Shown here: piece after piece, positions 61,672 to 64,000 of the stretch
Layout of the letters: each line of letters starts with the position of its first letter
Position numbering within the stretch: the first letter of the stretch is position 1
Assembly (NCBI RefSeq): GCF_020733705.1
Contig: NZ_JAJFZM010000001.1
Span: 2,170,001 to 2,234,000 of the forward strand
Origin: Nocardia australiensis
GTDB lineage: Bacteria > Actinomycetota > Actinomycetes > Mycobacteriales > Mycobacteriaceae
Direction: 5' to 3'
Length of the DNA: 64,000 bases
The notes under the pieces: model-generated
Told to the model about the DNA's origin: nothing
Database searches by the model: none
The model's input: the letters and a program-made list of their open reading frames with translations, nothing else
Made by a program: the position numbers and the translations under genes

Positions 61672-62592
61672 ATGGTTGCCGCTCTTCTCGCCGACTTGTT
61701 CGAATCGCATCGAGCACATCTGCTTTCCGTCGCCTACCGGTTGACCGGCAGCGTCGGCGATGCCGAGGGCGCCGTGCAGGAGAGCTGGCTACGGCTGGCC
61801 GGGACCCACCAGTCCGAGATCGAGGATCTGGGCGCCTGGCTAACCACGGTGGTGAGCCGAATATGTTTGGACCGCTTGCATAGTGCCGCTGTGCGCCGAG
61901 AAGCCTATGTGGGGCAGTGGCTACCGGAACCGGTAGTGACCGCATTGTCGCCGTCCAGCCTGCCCGACCCCCTGAATGAGCTGGTCCGCAAGCACGAATA
62001 CCGTCTCGCCGCGATGGTTGCGCTGGATAGTCTGACACCACCGCAGCGGGTGGCTTTCGTTCTACACGACGGTCTTTCGGTGCCGTTCGGCGAGATTGCC
62101 GAGATTCTCGACCTTTCCCCGGATGCCGCGCGGCAACTCGCGGTGCGCGCGAGGGAAGCGGTCGCGCAGACGCCGGAGCCGGTTCCTGATGCCGAACACG
62201 AGGCGGCGGTGCGGCGTCTGCTGGATGCCTTGAACACCGGGGATATCGGCGCGGTTACCGCTGCGCTGCACCCGAATTCGGTGATGATCGGTGATGCCAA
62301 CGGCACTACGGCGACGGCGATCGACGTGCTCTACGGTGCCGAGCGTATCGCCGGCTTCATCCTCGGTCTCCGTAAGCACGGGCTCGACGGGTCTGCGGGC
62401 ACACCGGCGATCGAATTCGAATTCGCTCTGGTCAATGGGCAATTGGGGCTGGTGCTGAAGTCGTTCGAGGCGGGCGCCCTGCCGGGGGTGTATCGGACCA
62501 GTGTGGTTGGTTTCACGGTTCGTGATGGATTGGTATGGGGTGCTTACGATCTGGCCAATCCCGATAAGCTTTCGGGTCTGCGTCTCGGGTGA
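61672..62592 (+). CDS. sigJ: ECF41-family RNA polymerase sigma factor (SigJ type)
   Basis: 306 aa: sigma2 (LFESHRAHLLSVAYRLTGS), a linker with WLPEPVV, sigma4 (LTPPQRVAFVLHDGLSVPFGEIAEIL) and a C-terminal SnoaL-like domain that replaces an anti-sigma factor and controls activity, ending with the conserved NPDKL. All are ECF41 hallmarks. ECF41 genes usually sit beside their only target, a carboxymuconolactone decarboxylase, oxidoreductase or epimerase; here only a CMD relic remains at 59.7 kb. Confidence 0.92.
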   Translation: MVAALLADLFESHRAHLLSVAYRLTGSVGDAEGAVQESWLRLAGTHQSEIEDLGAWLTTVVSRICLDRLHSAAVRREAYVGQWLPEPVVTALSPSSLPDPLNELVRKHEYRLAAMVALDSLTPPQRVAFVLHDGLSVPFGEIAEILDLSPDAARQLAVRAREAVAQTPEPVPDAEHEAAVRRLLDALNTGDIGAVTAALHPNSVMIGDANGTTATAIDVLYGAERIAGFILGLRKHGLDGSAGTPAIEFEFALVNGQLGLVLKSFEAGALPGVYRTSVVGFTVRDGLVWGAYDLANPDKLSGLRLG

Positions 62593-62633
62593 GCGACGCC
62601 AGGCCGGGCCCTCATCGATTGGCCTGGCGTCGC
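62593..62633. terminator. Bidirectional terminator sigJ / small repeat protein
   Basis: Perfect 13-bp stem GCGACGCCAGGCC / GGCCTGGCGTCGC (62593-62605, 62621-62633). It starts directly after the sigJ stop and lies between converging genes. Confidence 0.7.
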
Positions 62634-62654
62634 CGGGTTGCTACTGCTCGATCA

Positions 62655-62864
62655 CTACGGTGTGGCCGAGCCGGTGAACCAATCGCCGGTGGATGACCCG
62701 AGGCCGCCGTTGCCGGTCGACGATCCGAGACCGAAGTCCCCGGTCGAGGAGCCGTAGAACGAGTTCGCGATCAGATCGTGCGCGACGTCGCGGATGAAAC
62801 CCAGTACTGATCCGGCGACCTCCGACGCGGCCGGCTGCAGTACCAGGTCGAGATATGAGGCCAT
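62655..62864 (-). CDS. Small protein with GSSTG repeats
   Basis: 69 aa. Residues 1-37 form a likely helix (MASYLDLVLQPAASEVAG, then LGFIRDVAHDLIANSF), followed by three GSSTG units spaced by short Gly/Phe/Leu segments and the tail DWFTGSATP. Start is well supported by AAAGGGGC 5 bp upstream. No signal peptide or family recognised. The helical leader plus repeated small-residue tail could suggest a secreted or processed peptide, but this is speculation. Confidence 0.65.
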   Translation of the reverse strand: MASYLDLVLQPAASEVAGSVLGFIRDVAHDLIANSFYGSSTGDFGLGSSTGNGGLGSSTGDWFTGSATP

Positions 62865-63037
62865 ATTCGCCCCTTTCGAGAATTCGCCTCGCGGCGAGTT
62901 GTGAGGTAGAACACGGCGAGGTTAGCGGCCGTCGGGATAGCGCACAACCATGCAGGTAGAAGCCGTAATCCAAAAGTGAAACATAGCCTTTCGCTATCTA
63001 ATGGCAACGATAGCGACCGCTGGGCTACTCTCCGAAT

Positions 63038-64000
63038 ATGCTTCCGCGATCCGCCACAGTTGCCCGTTTGCGCCCCTTCGCGTCGACGATCTTCGCCGAG
63101 ATGACCGAGCTGGCCATTCGTCACAACGCGGTCAACCTCGGCCAGGGGTTCCCGGACGCCGATGGTCCCGCCGGCATGCTCGAGGTCGCCCGACGTGCCA
63201 TCGCCGACGGCATGAATCAGTACCCGCCGGGTCGCGGTATGCCGGTCTTGCGTCGCGCCATCGCCGACGATCGAGCCCGTCGTTACGGCACCCACTACGA
63301 CCCGGACACGCAGGTCCTGGTCACTGTTGGCGCGACGGAGGCGATCAGCGCCGCGATGCTCGGCCTGGTCGAGCCCGGCGCGGAAGTGGTACTGATCGAG
63401 CCCTATTACGACTCCTACGCGGCGGCCGTCGCACTGGCGGGCGCAACGCGACGCACCGCCCGGCTGGTCGCGGACGGTGACCGTTTCGTCCTCGACCTGG
63501 ATAGCTTGCGTGCGGCCATCACCCCGGCGACCCGGATGCTGGTGGTGAACTCGCCGCACAACCCGACCGGAACCATCCTGGATCGGGCAGACCTGACCGC
63601 CATTGCTGAAATAGCCTGCGAGCACGACCTTCTCGTGCTCACCGACGAGGTATACGAGCACCTCGTCTTCGACGGCGCCGAACACATCAGCCTCGCCACG
63701 TTGCCCGGAATGGCTGAGCGAACGATCGTGGTATCCAGTGCCGCAAAGACATTCAGCGTCACAGGTTGGAAGACCGGCTGGGCGTGCGGGCCCGCACGCC
63801 TCATCGATGGAGTACTCGCCGCCAAGCAGTTCATGACCTTCGTGGCGGGCGGCCCGTTCCAGCCCGCCGTGGCCCATGCGCTGAACAATGAACTCGGCTG
63901 GGTAGCGGGTCTGCGAGATAGTCTGTCGAACAAGCGTCTTCGGCTTTCGGCGGCGCTGGCCGACACGGGCTTCGAGGTAAAGGCGAGCTCCGGCGGCTAC
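63038..64000 (+). CDS. dapC: N-succinyldiaminopimelate aminotransferase, DapC-like (3' partial)
   Basis: PLP class I/II aminotransferase of lysine/meso-diaminopimelate synthesis; runs off the window after 321 codons. Seen: RLRPFASTIFAEMTELA at the N-terminus, NLGQGFPDADGP, VTVGATEAISAAMLGLVEPG, NSPHNPTGTI, TDEVYEHLVFDG and the PLP lysine in SSAAKTFSVTGWKTGW. This pattern closely follows M. tuberculosis DapC (Rv0858c). A methionine-type aminotransferase of the same subfamily is the alternative. The ATG at 63038 follows an AT-rich promoter-like stretch. Confidence 0.88.
   Translation, partial: MLPRSATVARLRPFASTIFAEMTELAIRHNAVNLGQGFPDADGPAGMLEVARRAIADGMNQYPPGRGMPVLRRAIADDRARRYGTHYDPDTQVLVTVGATEAISAAMLGLVEPGAEVVLIEPYYDSYAAAVALAGATRRTARLVADGDRFVLDLDSLRAAITPATRMLVVNSPHNPTGTILDRADLTAIAEIACEHDLLVLTDEVYEHLVFDGAEHISLATLPGMAERTIVVSSAAKTFSVTGWKTGWACGPARLIDGVLAAKQFMTFVAGGPFQPAVAHALNNELGWVAGLRDSLSNKRLRLSAALADTGFEVKASSGGY

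Overview
The window is high-GC actinobacterial chromosome from the mycolic-acid order Mycobacteriales, most likely Nocardia or a close relative. The evidence is a mycothiol synthase, an LmeA-type mannan-maturation protein, a DesA-type acyl-ACP desaturase, PlsB2/PlsC acyltransferases and salicylate-siderophore genes. Gene order from purM to desA follows the M. tuberculosis Rv0809-Rv0824c block (established knowledge): purM, DUF3073, YgfZ, pabC, nitrobindin, sseC, cysA2, thiX, lmeA, glnR, mshD, phosphate genes, phoU, LCP protein, dus, desA. No insertion sequence, prophage or CRISPR array was recognised.

Region by region: 1-1.5 kb is the end of a double-ATPase peptide/nickel ABC protein. 1.8-7.5 kb holds purM, DUF3073, L-asparaginase II, a MOSC protein, YgfZ and PabC. 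7.6-13.9 kb is cydABDC, with a perfect 16-bp palindrome in its promoter. 13.9-15.2 kb is a structured-RNA-like element followed by an AT-richer strip with decayed and unknown ORFs. 15.4-19.7 kb is a leftward sulfur/envelope cluster containing a poly-cysteine leader peptide. 20-26.7 kb is glnR, mshD, pstSCAB behind PHO-box-like repeats, and phoU. 27-29.5 kb is a long LCP cell-wall ligase gene whose last ~76 codons are repeated in tandem as a decayed copy.

29.7-38.4 kb is an accessory segment splitting the conserved dus-desA junction. It has a decayed dus copy, a vapBC toxin-antitoxin pair, an intact dus, a LuxR-type regulator, two tandem FadD19-like acyl-CoA ligases and an acyl-CoA dehydrogenase relic. 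Beyond desA lie tRNA-Lys, a gamma-butyrolactone-receptor-like TetR, a tRNA-Glu/Asp/Phe cluster, and a second accessory strip with an unknown GNAT-like protein and a P450 fragment.

44.4-50 kb carries a polyprenol-phosphate mannose synthase, plsC-plsB and a DUF2127 protein. 50-57 kb has salicylate synthase, salicyl-AMP ligase and an ArCP-Cy-A-PCP NRPS, all with IdeR-like iron boxes; they cover only the first steps of a mycobactin/nocobactin-type siderophore. 57-64 kb holds a TIGR00725 protein, an SDR, a DsbB/DUF5993 pair, DAHP synthase behind an aromatic leader peptide (Tyr-Phe-Trp-Phe), an ECF41 sigma factor with a relic of its usual partner family, a Gly-Ser-Ser-Thr-Gly repeat peptide, and dapC running off the end.

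The most interesting signals are the two leader peptides (cysteine-rich and aromatic-rich), the cyd palindrome, the vapBC module between two diverged dus copies, the structured element after cydC, and the tandemly duplicated LCP tail.
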